A stretch of 64,000 nucleotides of DNA from Psychrobacter arcticus 273-4 (GCF_000012305.1 NC_007204.1:1240001-1304000), one strand, 5' to 3'; positions 27,100 through 37,639 are shown, counted from the stretch's first letter. Translations and numbers: made by a program. Notes: generated by a model not told the origin, from the sequence alone.

Positions 27100-30000
27100 T
27101 TATACTTTGTCATTCACAATACGCCGACACCCTTGACCGCTGATTTGGCTAAAGCCGCCAGATATTTTTTCAACCTTTATTTGGGTCAAGATACGATCTT
27201 TTAACGCCTGTACGTGAGAGATTATACCAATCAATTTCCCTTCTTGTTGCAAGCCAGTCAAGGTATCTAGAGCAATATCCAACGACTCTTCATCAAGCGT
27301 GCCAAAACCTTCATCCAAAAACAGCGAATCCACACGGATATTGTGACTGGCCATTTGCGACAATCCAAGGGCAAGCGCCAGACTGATGATAAAGCCTTCG
27401 CCGCCGGATAAGTTTTTGGTACTACGAATATCGCCGCCCTGATAGTTATCAATGACATTAAGCTCAAGCGGATTGCTGTCATCATGAATCAGCAGATAGC
27501 GGTCACTCATCTTTTGTAATTGGCTATTGGCATGGCTAATCATAACTTCAAAGGTTAAGCCTTGTGCAAAGGTGCGATATTTCTTACCATCCGCTGAACC
27601 AATTAAAATATGCAGCTGCTGCCAAATTTTTAATTTTTCTTTTTGCACATTGATGGCGGTAAGTTGGGCTGCTCGTTGACCTTTTTGGTTCTCATTGTCT
27701 TTGAGCTTTTGAACAATAGCACCAATCTGTTGGCTGAGCTGATCTATCTCCATCTGAATGTGCTGATGTTGGGCAGCAATCGTTTCTTGGCTGGCATTTG
27801 TCATAGCAAGAGACAGGTTCTGCTCTAATGATTGCTGGGTGCTATCTAACTGTGACTTTGCCTGCTGCAAGGCACTATCAATCGCAAGTTTACGGAGATG
27901 TAAAGCATCACGCTCTTCTTTAGGCAGGCGTGCACGGATAAAAGCATCTTCATCCATAAACTGCGCCGCTTCTAGATGCTCCAGAAATACAGCTTGTTGC
28001 GTATTCAGTGCTGTCGTAGCAGACTGCAATGCTGCCAATATCTGTCGTTGTCTGCTTTGCAATTGCGCTAATACTTGCTGCGTGCTGTCTAACTGTCTTT
28101 GAGCATTTGCCTGTTTGGCTTTTGCGTCATCGACTGCGCTGCGCAGTAGTGTGTCTTCAGACTCTGTGTTTTTGTCTGCAAAAATTGCAGTCCTGTCGCT
28201 CTTGACCTGCTCAAGAGCGACATTTTTATCCGCTATCAAGTGTTCGAGTCTTTTTAGAGCGCTTTCATCAGAGGTGAGCTGAGCTTGTTTGGTGTCAATT
28301 TGAGCGCGCACCGTACTCAATGTATTGCTTAGCTGTTGCTGGCTATTTTTTTGCTCATTAAAATGCTTTTTTAGCTGGCTTAGCATGCTGCGTTGTTGAC
28401 GTAATCTATTAATATGACGCTCATAGTCGCTGCTATCTAGTATGGTTTGCTCATCAATACTAGCGTCCAATTGCTTAAGTGCGCTTTGAATGTCTGTTCT
28501 TTGAAAATCAATACTCAAATATTCTCTATAGCTATCCGCCGGATACTTATCTGCCAATGATAAAATACTGCTAGTAATAGCGGCTAATGCCAAAAAGTTG
28601 GCGGCTATCTTATCCTCAATGGTCCCTGCTTTCTGCGAGTGTAGCTTGATATCCGTCGTCAGATTATTTAACTTGCTCATCAGTACCTGCTGCTGATTTT
28701 CATCACTCTTTATAGCAATATTTAGCTCTGATATGCTTGCCGTTAAGTCATCATGTTGAATTAATAGGTCTTTAAGAGACTGCTTTTGCTCGAGTAGCTT
28801 TTGTTTGGCGCTGTCTAGTAAAGATAAAGTGCTTTCAATATCACTATTACTATCAATGTCAGGTTTATTTATATCTTCACTCAGTTGATAAAGCGGATGG
28901 ACACTCCCTGCAATCGCTTTGGAATGATTTTTATTGGCGTCAAAAAGTAAAAGCAGGCTATCTTGAATGTCTTTGCCCAACATCTCACACTGCTGCTGTA
29001 ACGGGGCTAACTGCTGCTGTTGATGGTTAATGGCTTCATTCTTAGTAGCATGGTCGATATGATGTTTAGATAATGCTTGTTCGAGATGCTCAATGAGCGT
29101 CTCAAGCTCAGATATTTGCTGCTGGGTCTGCTGCGTCAGCGACAACGCTTGTTTATTGTCAATCTGACCATCTAATAGCGGATGATGTTGACCATAAGGG
29201 TGCTCATGCGCGCCGCACAGCGGGCAGGGTGTGCCATCTTTGAGCTCGACGATGTAATCTTCAAGCCTTGCGACTTTTTGCAATAGAGCAAGGTGCGTCT
29301 GCTTGTCGTGTTTTTTAAGCTTCGTGCTCTGAATATCTACGCGATGAGTGGCAATTAAGTCGTCTAAGACCGTCAGTTCCTGATTCAATACCGGTAGCGC
29401 GAGATTGATTTTATGGATTTGACGGGTCAGCTCAAACCGTTGTTTAATCTTAAATCTCACTTGCTCAATCTGTGCGCTGATGTGCTCGATTTGCTCTTGC
29501 TCACCGCGCATAATAGCAAGCGGCTGGTTTTGAGTGACTACTGCTTGCTGCTGCTGTAGATTTAGCAGTTGCTCGCGCCGCTGCGCTATCAATGAAAGAT
29601 CAGTGTTTTGCTGTTTGGATAATATCTCAAAATCAGCTTGTAGCTGGCAGGCCAGGCTATGTTGGCTAATTCTAGCTGCTGAAAAATCAGAGTTATCTTC
29701 TAGTAGCGCCCTTAATCGTTGACAGCTACTATCAAAGATTGTCATATCGGTATCAAGGTCACTCAGCTCTGGGTAGCTGCTAAAGTACTGGTCGATATTA
29801 TTTAGCTGAGTTTTGGTGCGATCGGCAGTTTGCTGATGGTTTTGTATTTCTTGGCATAATATCTGTGCATTACCTACCAATAAGTCCTTACGCTGGTTGT
29901 ATTCCACTAAGGACTGAGACTGCTGTCTGATATTATGATCTAATTCGCGCACCTGTGCGATGACAGGCAAGTTTGTTTGAAGGTTGTCTGCGGCTTGTTT

Positions 30001-31023
30001 TCCTAGCGTGTTGGCATCGTCTAAATGGCATGCAGCTTGTGCCAGCGCTTGTTGCTGGGCAGGGATTTGGCTCAGCAAACTCTGTTGTTCAACATCTAGC
30101 TTCTTTACCGTCTCACGACTATAGCTAAGCTCGCGAAACTGGCTATCAATCTCTAATGCCTTGTTGGCAATGCTTAAACGCTTGGCTTCTGGAACAAAGG
30201 CTTGCTGCGCTTGCTGGGCGGTTGCAAACTCGCTTTGATAAATAGATAGGTTATTTTGCAGCTGTTGTACGTTATTTAGCCATTGCAGCTGCTCACTTAA
30301 TGTCTTAAAGCTTTGTCGCTGTGTGCTTTGCTGTTGATTTAATGCTTTTAGCTCGGCTGCCTGCAGATTTTCGTCTTCAATACTTAGCAAGGATAAGCCA
30401 TCAACGCCTGCCTGCAATTTACTGAGCACATCTTCTTCAAAGCGTTTTTTCTCATGAACATTGAGTGAGATTTTGGCATAGATAGCAGTACCCGTTATTT
30501 TCTCTAAAATCGCCGCTCTATCACCGATATCAGATTTTAAAAACGCAGCAAAACTGCCTTGCGCCAGCATGATGGAGCGGGTAAATTGGCTAAAATCCAT
30601 GCCAATAAGCGCTTGGATATAAGCAGAGGTTTTGGATTTTTTTTCTTCTAAAATCTTGCCAGACTTGACCTCGCTAATCTCGTGCTTAATCGGTAATAAG
30701 TTGCCTTTGGCTTTTTTGTGGGCACGATGTTGGTACCATGAACACTGATATCGCTTGGCGTCAATCTCGATAATAACTTCTGCCGAGCACTCTCCTGTAC
30801 CTTGGGTCATGATCTCATTGGTAGAGCCAGTAATATCACCGAGTCGTGGCGTTTGGCTGTAGAGCGCCAAACAAATAGCGTCCAAAATGGTGGTCTTGCC
30901 AGCGCCTGTTTGCCCCGTAATGGCAAAGATACCTTCGTTAAGAAAAGCGGCGTCACTAAAATCAATGTGCCATTCGCCTTTTAAGGAGTTGAGGTTTTTT
31001 AGTCTTAATTCAATTAGGCGCAT
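27100..31023 (-). CDS. sbcC: Nuclease SbcCD, ATPase subunit SbcC
   Basis: A 1,307-residue SMC/Rad50-type protein. Walker A GQTGAGKT is at residues 37-44. Two long coiled-coil arms (Gln/Leu-rich) flank the zinc hook CPLCGAHEHPYG near residue 600. The C-terminal half-domain has the signature NLSGGEGFIISLALALGL, Walker B SLFLDEGFGTLDEESL and a final His switch IGIISHVQALK. Partnered with SbcD it cuts DNA hairpins and protein-blocked ends. It is longer than E. coli SbcC (1,048), due to longer coils. It lies 72 bases downstream of sbcD, in the same transcript. Confidence 0.95.
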   Translation of the reverse strand: MRLIELRLKNLNSLKGEWHIDFSDAAFLNEGIFAITGQTGAGKTTILDAICLALYSQTPRLGDITGSTNEIMTQGTGECSAEVIIEIDAKRYQCSWYQHRAHKKAKGNLLPIKHEISEVKSGKILEEKKSKTSAYIQALIGMDFSQFTRSIMLAQGSFAAFLKSDIGDRAAILEKITGTAIYAKISLNVHEKKRFEEDVLSKLQAGVDGLSLLSIEDENLQAAELKALNQQQSTQRQSFKTLSEQLQWLNNVQQLQNNLSIYQSEFATAQQAQQAFVPEAKRLSIANKALEIDSQFRELSYSRETVKKLDVEQQSLLSQIPAQQQALAQAACHLDDANTLGKQAADNLQTNLPVIAQVRELDHNIRQQSQSLVEYNQRKDLLVGNAQILCQEIQNHQQTADRTKTQLNNIDQYFSSYPELSDLDTDMTIFDSSCQRLRALLEDNSDFSAARISQHSLACQLQADFEILSKQQNTDLSLIAQRREQLLNLQQQQAVVTQNQPLAIMRGEQEQIEHISAQIEQVRFKIKQRFELTRQIHKINLALPVLNQELTVLDDLIATHRVDIQSTKLKKHDKQTHLALLQKVARLEDYIVELKDGTPCPLCGAHEHPYGQHHPLLDGQIDNKQALSLTQQTQQQISELETLIEHLEQALSKHHIDHATKNEAINHQQQQLAPLQQQCEMLGKDIQDSLLLLFDANKNHSKAIAGSVHPLYQLSEDINKPDIDSNSDIESTLSLLDSAKQKLLEQKQSLKDLLIQHDDLTASISELNIAIKSDENQQQVLMSKLNNLTTDIKLHSQKAGTIEDKIAANFLALAAITSSILSLADKYPADSYREYLSIDFQRTDIQSALKQLDASIDEQTILDSSDYERHINRLRQQRSMLSQLKKHFNEQKNSQQQLSNTLSTVRAQIDTKQAQLTSDESALKRLEHLIADKNVALEQVKSDRTAIFADKNTESEDTLLRSAVDDAKAKQANAQRQLDSTQQVLAQLQSRQRQILAALQSATTALNTQQAVFLEHLEAAQFMDEDAFIRARLPKEERDALHLRKLAIDSALQQAKSQLDSTQQSLEQNLSLAMTNASQETIAAQHQHIQMEIDQLSQQIGAIVQKLKDNENQKGQRAAQLTAINVQKEKLKIWQQLHILIGSADGKKYRTFAQGLTFEVMISHANSQLQKMSDRYLLIHDDSNPLELNVIDNYQGGDIRSTKNLSGGEGFIISLALALGLSQMASHNIRVDSLFLDEGFGTLDEESLDIALDTLTGLQQEGKLIGIISHVQALKDRILTQIKVEKISGGFSQISGQGCRRIVNDKV

Positions 31024-31095
31024 GGCATGGTCTTATTTTTATAGATATTAATGATAATTTACCGTTAGTTGTATCAGGGTTATGAGTTTTAGGTA

Positions 31096-32649
31096 TTATT
31101 CAGCTTGAGTATCTGCATGATGCAGGTCATAAACGATTTGACCATAAGCCTCTCGCAAGGTTAGTCTTTGCTCATCAGGGACGTTGTGAGCGGTTAAGCA
31201 GCGCTCAAATACTTCTTGCTCATTTAAATCTTGTAGCGTCTCAGAAATTTGTTGTTGATTCAGTACTTTGTTATAAGTGCGCGTATCTTTTATTTTTAAC
31301 ACCTCACAGGGTAAGCCCTCTACCATCGCTTGAATACTTTCACGCAATTCGCTAACCACCTCATCACCGGTGTAAATAATCTCTAACCAGACCGATTCTG
31401 TATCAGTCAGAGTCTTAATAGTGTTATCAACTGTTTGATTGATGGTATCCAAATCACCCGATACTTGCGCCAATTTTTGGAATGTTGGAATAGGTAGGGA
31501 AGTGATTTGCATCTGACGGGCGGTATCATGATGCAGTAGCGTGGCGGTTAAAGTGGAATGAGTACTTAGAATAACCTCTGTTTGTTTAGAGGTTTCTTCA
31601 ATACTCGTTTCACTATGCTGATCGCTTTCTATAGACTCCACATCAGCAAACAGGTCATCCATAAAGCTCGCTGCCTGATTGACTGCTTTAGCGGTTTTTT
31701 CTACTGTCTTGTCAATGTTGATAATGGAATTCGTCAGCTGCTGATGACAAATTCTCTTAGACGTATTTGTCAGTGTTAGATCTTTATTCTTTAGCACCGA
31801 CCCAAACTGCACCAGCAATACTTGTTTTTGCTGGCGCGCCTCACCAAAACCCATCGCAATAGGCGAGCCTGAATAGCGAATGGTTTCACGCCCACCGACG
31901 CGCTGCGGTACATGCAAATGTCCAAGCGCTACATAATCAAAACTTTCACTGAACATATCAGCGGAGACTTTACCAAGCGAGCCAATATACAGCTCACGCA
32001 CCCCATCATCATCGGTAGTGGTGCCGCCGGCAGCAAACAGATGTCCTGTAGCTATGATAGGGACGTGCCGCTTATGCACTTTGGCTAATTCAGCTTGTTT
32101 GGCTCTGGAAATCTCTGCAACACCATCATAGTGCGCGCAGATACCAGCGATAACATTGGCGTCTTTGCTTTGAGCTGACTCGCCAGCACTACTACTGCGC
32201 ACATCACGGTCACGCAGATAAGGGACAGCCGTGATAATACAATGCGGATTACCATCTGCATCATCTAATACCATCACCTCATCATTCAAGTCTTCGCAAG
32301 CCGTACCAACGACATGGACGTTTAAAAACTTAAGTACATGACTTGGGGCATCCAAAAATGTTGGTGAATCATGATTGCCAGCGACGATGACGACATGCTG
32401 ACAGCATGATTTTGAAACCGTGCCTAAAAACTCATAATACAGCGCTTGGGCTTTATTACTTGGCGTCATAGTATCAAAGATATCACCAGCGACAATAAGT
32501 ACATCCACTTGCTGCGCACTAATGGTGTCTTGTAGCCAGCTTAAAAAGGCGGCAAATTCATCATAGCGCAGACGTCCATAAAGTCGTCGTCCCAAATGCC
32601 AGTCAGAGGTGTGCAGGATAGTGAGAGGGGTAACAGCAGATACAGACAT
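31096..32649 (-). CDS. sbcD: Nuclease SbcCD, nuclease subunit SbcD
   Basis: A 517-residue metallophosphoesterase of the Mre11 family. Metal-binding motifs are TSDWHLGRRL, VAGDIFDTM, VAGNHDSPT, ATGHLFA and ALGHLHVPQR, all in the first 250 residues. E. coli SbcD has 400 residues; the surplus here is a polar, poorly conserved stretch at about residues 280-360 before the C-terminal capping region. The start at 32649 (MSVSAV) fits family length; the frame extends eleven codons further up. It works with SbcC, encoded next. Confidence 0.93.
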   Translation of the reverse strand: MSVSAVTPLTILHTSDWHLGRRLYGRLRYDEFAAFLSWLQDTISAQQVDVLIVAGDIFDTMTPSNKAQALYYEFLGTVSKSCCQHVVIVAGNHDSPTFLDAPSHVLKFLNVHVVGTACEDLNDEVMVLDDADGNPHCIITAVPYLRDRDVRSSSAGESAQSKDANVIAGICAHYDGVAEISRAKQAELAKVHKRHVPIIATGHLFAAGGTTTDDDGVRELYIGSLGKVSADMFSESFDYVALGHLHVPQRVGGRETIRYSGSPIAMGFGEARQQKQVLLVQFGSVLKNKDLTLTNTSKRICHQQLTNSIINIDKTVEKTAKAVNQAASFMDDLFADVESIESDQHSETSIEETSKQTEVILSTHSTLTATLLHHDTARQMQITSLPIPTFQKLAQVSGDLDTINQTVDNTIKTLTDTESVWLEIIYTGDEVVSELRESIQAMVEGLPCEVLKIKDTRTYNKVLNQQQISETLQDLNEQEVFERCLTAHNVPDEQRLTLREAYGQIVYDLHHADTQAE

Positions 32650-32724
32650 AATGAGGCTTAATGGTGAATAAAAGACAGCCATTATTCTAGCAAGGATTAG
32701 AGAAGTTTGCTCTGTTGCAATCAG

Positions 32725-32760
32725 AAAAAAGCCCTACCACGAAATTGGCAGGGCTTTAAA
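32725..32760 (-). terminator. Terminator after cysG
   Basis: On the minus strand AAAGCCCTGCC pairs with GGTAGGGCTTT and is followed by a T run. It lies between the cysG stop and the start of sbcD. Confidence 0.8.
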
Positions 32761-32785
32761 TCAAAGGGGTCTTTTAGGAAGCTTT

Positions 32786-34435
32786 CTAACCAATAATCAA
32801 CTGCTCAAGATCGCCATCTTCCGTTGCCAAATTAGTAATCATAGATAGCGCATGCGCTTGCTGGTGAGCATTAAATTGAGCATTAGATTTTGGTGTTGTA
32901 GCAGTACCGCCGCGTAACCAGTTATTGTCAGTTTCTGAAGTGTTTTGATTATGCTGCTGATTGTGTAAGTTATACCAAGCCAAGTCATGGTGCAAGCTTA
33001 CGACATCACCCATGATGAGCAGAGCAGGCGTTGGCAGCTGGTTTTTTTCTTGTAATTCAACGATGCTGGCAAGTGTACCTGTTAATACTTGCTGATTGGG
33101 CATACTGGCATTAGAGACAATGGCAATTGGGGTCTCCGCACTACGTCCAGCGTCAATCAAGCCTTCCGTTAAGCGCGGTAGAGAATGCAAACCCATATAA
33201 AAAACCACGGTCTCATCGGTATCTAAGAAGTTTTTAAAGTTGTTGTTGGGTGCGCCAGCCTTCAAAAACCCTGTCACAAAACGTACTGATTGCGAATGGT
33301 CGCGATGGGTAAGGGGAATACCAGCATAACTAGCAGCAGCATTGGCAGCGGTAATACCCGGTACCACTTGATAAGGGATATTGTGCGCGCGCAGACTTTC
33401 AATCTCTTCACCGCCGCGCCCAAAGATAAATGGGTCACCGCCTTTTAGACGCACCACACGCCGACCTTCTTTTGCGCTATTGACCAAAAGCTCATTGATG
33501 CCTAATTGCGCAACGGCATGATTTCTGCGTTTTTTGCCAACAAATACTTTATCGGCATCGCGGCGGCATAAATCCAATACTTGCGGTGAAACCAGCGCAT
33601 CATAATAGACAATATCCGCTTGCTGCATCAGACGCAGCGCTTTAAAGGTTAACAGCTCTGGGTCACCGGGGCCGGCACCAACGATATAGACTTCGCCCAT
33701 GGTATTTCGGGCTGCTGTGAATTCATTTGCTATCGCTGGCGCAGATGTTGAAGCGGTACTCAGCCCATTATCATCCGTGGCGTCTTTTGCAGTGATACTT
33801 GCCGCTGTGTTATCCAAGTCAGCCTGCAGTTGGGCAAGGGCTTCGTTTTCATTACCCGCAAACATCAATTGACTGACTTTACCTTCAAATGCCCGTTCCC
33901 AAAACTGCCTACGCCCAGTCAATGTTGGGATTTTGGCTTTCACGTCACCTCGAAACTCGCCAGCAAGCTTGGCCAGTTTTCCATAACCTTGTGGAATTAA
34001 CGTTTCTAGCCGTGCCCGCAGTAAACGTGCCAGCACCGGCGCTTTACCATTTGATGAGATACCAATCACAATTGGATTACGATCCACAATTGCAGGGAAG
34101 ATGAAATCGCACAAGTGCGGCGTATCGACGACATTTACAGGGATGTTCAATGCCGTTGCATCGGCATGTATTTGATGATTGAGCCTCTCATCGTCAGTGG
34201 CGGCGATAATAACGCGCGAGTTTGTCATATAGGTTTTATTATAATGCTCATAAATCAGCTCGTGCTTACTGCTACTTAGCAAAGCTTGTATCTCGTGGTT
34301 AATGCTTGGCGCAAGGACAGTGATACACGCGCCAGCACGGCTGAGCAAATCAGCTTTGCGTAGCGCCACATCGCCGCCGCCAACAATCAGCACTTTACGA
34401 TCTTCTAATTTAAAAAATAGGGGAAAGGTATTCAT
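32786..34435 (-). CDS. cysG: Siroheme synthase CysG
   Basis: A fusion enzyme of 549 residues. Residues 1-210 are the precorrin-2 dehydrogenase/ferrochelatase half (VLIVGGGDVALRKADLL NAD-binding motif). After a Ser/Thr/Ala-rich linker, residues from about 245 form the uroporphyrinogen III methyltransferase half (IVGAGPGDPELLT, VRLKGGDPFIFGRGGEE, PGITAANAAASYAGIPLTHR). It turns uroporphyrinogen III into siroheme, the cofactor of CysI encoded nearby. It exceeds E. coli CysG (457) by the linker and a polar Asn/Gln/His-rich tail of about 60 residues. The start at 34435 matches the family N-terminus. Confidence 0.95.
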   Translation of the reverse strand: MNTFPLFFKLEDRKVLIVGGGDVALRKADLLSRAGACITVLAPSINHEIQALLSSSKHELIYEHYNKTYMTNSRVIIAATDDERLNHQIHADATALNIPVNVVDTPHLCDFIFPAIVDRNPIVIGISSNGKAPVLARLLRARLETLIPQGYGKLAKLAGEFRGDVKAKIPTLTGRRQFWERAFEGKVSQLMFAGNENEALAQLQADLDNTAASITAKDATDDNGLSTASTSAPAIANEFTAARNTMGEVYIVGAGPGDPELLTFKALRLMQQADIVYYDALVSPQVLDLCRRDADKVFVGKKRRNHAVAQLGINELLVNSAKEGRRVVRLKGGDPFIFGRGGEEIESLRAHNIPYQVVPGITAANAAASYAGIPLTHRDHSQSVRFVTGFLKAGAPNNNFKNFLDTDETVVFYMGLHSLPRLTEGLIDAGRSAETPIAIVSNASMPNQQVLTGTLASIVELQEKNQLPTPALLIMGDVVSLHHDLAWYNLHNQQHNQNTSETDNNWLRGGTATTPKSNAQFNAHQQAHALSMITNLATEDGDLEQLIIG

Positions 34436-34589
34436 AGTATGACCAGTCATTCAATTGAATATATACCGCTATTATGAGTTATCAGATGCGCAGGCTCACG
34501 TAATGTATTGGCATTAGCATAGTCGTTTTTGATATATTAATGATGGTTTTTGCTGAGAGATGGAATAGAAGCATAAAATCATCATGCAT

Positions 34590-34638
34590 AAAAAATTCCG
34601 CTTAACTGATGTATCTCAAGTTAAGCGGAATTTTTTTA
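34590..34638 (-). terminator. Terminator after cysH
   Basis: A long stem (AAATTCCGCTTAAC with GTTAAGCGGAATTT) has A/T tracts on both sides. It is 38 bases past the cysH stop and ends the cysI-DUF934-cysH transcript. Confidence 0.85.
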
Positions 34639-34675
34639 TATCATATTTATTGAATCATAAGGCTGTATTTGGCTA

Positions 34676-35314
34676 CTACAACTGCGTATGTAGACCACAT
34701 TCGCGATGCTCTTCTACTTTAGTCGGATCAAAATAATCGAACTCATTCGGTAAACCATGCTCATCTAAGTAAACATCTAAATCAGCATCGCTCTTTTCAA
34801 ACAAAGGCGCTACTTTTAATACGCCATCTTTAGATAGGCTCAGCACATCAAGACCTTGGCGAAATTCGGTTTGATCTTTACGAATAGCATTGAACCAAAC
34901 GTCAGGCTTTAGCTCATCTAAAGCGCGGCGGAATGGCTCAAGTTTTACTTGATCGGTGAACTCATCATGTAGTGGATTATCAATACCAGGGATACCTTCC
35001 ATCGTCACGTCACGATGGGCAGCGGTTTGCTTAGGAATATAGGTGATAACGTTTAAATTTAAATCACGGATGACTTTATTGGCAAACTGGTAAGTGGCGT
35101 CAGTGTTATAGCCAGAATCTACCCACAATACGGTGATATCAGGGCGTTGTTTGGCAACCAAATGCAAAATCGCTGATTCGTAAGGGCGAAAGTTAGTAGT
35201 GATGATTGGGTTTTTCGCTTGGCTCAGTGCCCATTCTACGATCTGTTCTGGCGATTTACCTTGCAAGTCTTGGTTGGCTTGATCGATATCTAAATGTGGG
35301 TGTAATTGGCTCAT
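34676..35314 (-). CDS. cysH: Phosphoadenylyl-sulfate reductase
   Basis: A 212-residue PP-loop enzyme that reduces activated sulfate to sulfite. The C-terminal catalytic ECGLHTQL motif is present. It is the only cysteine in the protein, and the two cysteine pairs that bind a 4Fe-4S cluster in APS reductases are absent, so PAPS is the expected substrate. Length is a little under E. coli CysH (244). It is the last gene of the cysI-DUF934-cysH run, 50 bases after the DUF934 gene. Confidence 0.92.
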   Translation of the reverse strand: MSQLHPHLDIDQANQDLQGKSPEQIVEWALSQAKNPIITTNFRPYESAILHLVAKQRPDITVLWVDSGYNTDATYQFANKVIRDLNLNVITYIPKQTAAHRDVTMEGIPGIDNPLHDEFTDQVKLEPFRRALDELKPDVWFNAIRKDQTEFRQGLDVLSLSKDGVLKVAPLFEKSDADLDVYLDEHGLPNEFDYFDPTKVEEHRECGLHTQL

Positions 35315-35364
35315 GGTATATTCCTTAATAGTGGTTAATAGTGGTATGTATATGTAATGATAAA

Positions 35365-35961
35365 TTAAGCGCCTGCAAACATCGGTAATGCAGCAGCATT
35401 GCGACCGTCATAGCTACTGGCAAGGGCGTTAAATGCTTGGCTGATATCAGAGATAGACTGCATATCGTGCTCGTTTATCACAAAACTGTCAGCACCTGCG
35501 CGCAACAGATAAGCAATTTGGTCACGGCCAAACTTGCCAGCCATACGAATCTCGCCCTCATAACCCATTTGACGCAGGGTTTGTGCATAACTAAAGCCGC
35601 GTCCGTCGGTAAAGGCCGGTACATGAATGACAATCAAATTTTGCTGTAATAAAAACTCTGACAAACCAACCAGTGTATCGGTATCGTTATCTGATGTGAC
35701 CCAAACGCCGACACGGCTGGCATGTTCGGTCAATAGCTGGTGCAACTGCTGCAGTAGCCCGCCAGCGAGCTTGCCTTCAGCATTCAGTAAATCGGTGAGT
35801 GGCAATACAATATCGAGCTTTTCTTGTTTATGTAGTAGCTCAAGCAGCGATATATGGCTAAGGGCAATGCCATCTGGTAGCTCATTGGTGCTAAGCGCTA
35901 ACCACGTATCGTTTTGACTGATATCAGCACCTTTGCTGTTTAACACATGATGATTAGCCAT
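35365..35961 (-). CDS. DUF934 protein of sulfite reduction
   Basis: A 198-residue protein of the DUF934 family, which is regularly found beside sulfite reductase in proteobacteria that lack the E. coli CysJ arrangement. Its ATG at 35961 overlaps the cysI stop by eight bases, so the two are translationally coupled. Visible family segments are AFTDGRGFSYAQTLRQMGYEGE and FVINEHDMQS. It has no cysteine cluster and no membrane segment. A role in electron supply or assembly of CysI is suggested by context only. Confidence 0.88.
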   Translation of the reverse strand: MANHHVLNSKGADISQNDTWLALSTNELPDGIALSHISLLELLHKQEKLDIVLPLTDLLNAEGKLAGGLLQQLHQLLTEHASRVGVWVTSDNDTDTLVGLSEFLLQQNLIVIHVPAFTDGRGFSYAQTLRQMGYEGEIRMAGKFGRDQIAYLLRAGADSFVINEHDMQSISDISQAFNALASSYDGRNAAALPMFAGA

Positions 35962-37639
35962 AGACCTTCTCCTTAAAGGGTGTAATGCCCACACGATCGA
36001 CCAAGTCACCAAAGCCTTCTATATCATGCTCATTGCTGACGCGCTGTTCTAAATAAACGTCCAGTATCTTTTGTAGGGTCGTCGCTACGTCATCCGCCGG
36101 TACCGCTTTACCTAGTATCTTGCCAATTTTGGCATTATCACTAGAGTTGCCGCCCAGACTGATTTGATACCAATGCTCGCCTTTTTTATCGACACCAAGG
36201 ATACCGATATCACCCGTATGATGATGCGCACAAGCGTTCATACAGCCAGACATATTGAGGCGAATTTCACCCAAATCATAAAGGTAGTCAAGATCATCAA
36301 ACTGCTTTTCGATTTGTTCAGCGATATTATGAGTCGTCGCATTGGCAAGCGAGCAATAATCCCAGCCTGGGCAAACAATCATGTCGGTTAAGGTATTGAT
36401 ATTAGCGCGGGCTAAATGTAGCTCAGACAGCTGTTGCCATAGCTCGTACAGCTGATTGGTTTGTACATCTGCAAATACTAGATTCTGCTGATAGGTACCA
36501 CGCAATTCACTAAAGCTATATGTATCCGCAAGATCAGCGAGGGCATCCATTTGCGATTCGCTCACATCACCTGATGGTATATAGGTGCCGTCGACCAAAC
36601 CCGCTTTTAGCGAAATCACCACAGCGCGATAGCCTGCGACTTTATGCGCCACGGTATTTTGCTGATACCAATTGGCAAATTCTTTATCGGCGCTGAGTTG
36701 CTGTTGTAGCTCAGACTGGACTTGTAGCGCATCAAAGGTAACGTAGTCAGGCTCGCTAAAAAAGCGACTAGCAGTGTCAAAACTTGCATCAGTCAACGTC
36801 AATGGACCGTCTTTGATGTGCGCTTCCCACTCAGCATCAACCAGTTTGGCAAAGGCAGGGCCGCCCATGCTCTCAACCAATATCTTGATACGGGCTTTAT
36901 ATTTATTATCACGGCGACCATGCAGGTTATAAACGCGCAAAATAGCATCTAGATAGCTGAGCAGATGCTGGCGTGGTAAGAATTCCTTAATCACTTTACC
37001 AATTACCGGTGTACGTCCAAGTCCGCCGCCAACAATAACCTCAAAACCAAGCTCGCCTGCGTCATTGGTTTTTACATGTAGACCAACATCATGTACTTGT
37101 GTCGCAGCACGGTCATTGGCTGTACCAATAACGGCAATCTTGAATTTACGCGGCAAAAAAGCAAACTCAGGGTGAAAGGTTGACCACTGGCGAATAATCT
37201 CGCAATAAGGACGTGGGTCTGCGATCTCTTCTTGATGGATACCGGCATAAGGGTCGGTCGTGGTATTACGAATACAGTTACCCGATGTTTGGATAGAGTG
37301 CATTTGTACTGATGCCAGCTCCGCCATAATATCTGGCACTTCTTCAAGTTTTGGCCAGTTCAGCTGAATATTGGTACGAGTAGTAAAGTGCCCATAACCT
37401 TTGTCATATTTGCGGGTAATTTCTGCCAATTTACGCAATTGGTAACTGGCTAGCAGACCATAAGGAATGGCGATACGCAACATCGGTGCATAACGCTGGA
37501 TATAAAGACCGTTTTGCAAACGCAGCGGTAAAAATTGCTCTTCTGGCAGCTCGCCTGCCAAAAACCGTTCGGTTTGGTCGCGAAACTGTGCGACTCGTTC
37601 TTCTACCAAGGTTTGGTCAGCGTAGTTATATTGATACAT
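35954..37639 (-). CDS. cysI: Sulfite reductase hemoprotein (CysI type)
   Basis: A 561-residue siroheme/4Fe-4S reductase of the nitrite/sulfite reductase family. It has two repeated halves. The cluster ligands are CPGWDYC and GCMNACAHH near residues 410-465 (Cys-x5-Cys and Cys-x3-Cys). Siroheme-contact segments include FTTRTNIQLNW and the Arg/Lys of GNCIRNTTTDPYAG. It reduces sulfite to sulfide with six electrons. No CysJ flavoprotein is nearby; with the DUF934 partner this points to a ferredoxin or other donor. It is the first gene of its transcript. Confidence 0.93.
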   Translation of the reverse strand: MYQYNYADQTLVEERVAQFRDQTERFLAGELPEEQFLPLRLQNGLYIQRYAPMLRIAIPYGLLASYQLRKLAEITRKYDKGYGHFTTRTNIQLNWPKLEEVPDIMAELASVQMHSIQTSGNCIRNTTTDPYAGIHQEEIADPRPYCEIIRQWSTFHPEFAFLPRKFKIAVIGTANDRAATQVHDVGLHVKTNDAGELGFEVIVGGGLGRTPVIGKVIKEFLPRQHLLSYLDAILRVYNLHGRRDNKYKARIKILVESMGGPAFAKLVDAEWEAHIKDGPLTLTDASFDTASRFFSEPDYVTFDALQVQSELQQQLSADKEFANWYQQNTVAHKVAGYRAVVISLKAGLVDGTYIPSGDVSESQMDALADLADTYSFSELRGTYQQNLVFADVQTNQLYELWQQLSELHLARANINTLTDMIVCPGWDYCSLANATTHNIAEQIEKQFDDLDYLYDLGEIRLNMSGCMNACAHHHTGDIGILGVDKKGEHWYQISLGGNSSDNAKIGKILGKAVPADDVATTLQKILDVYLEQRVSNEHDIEGFGDLVDRVGITPFKEKVYG

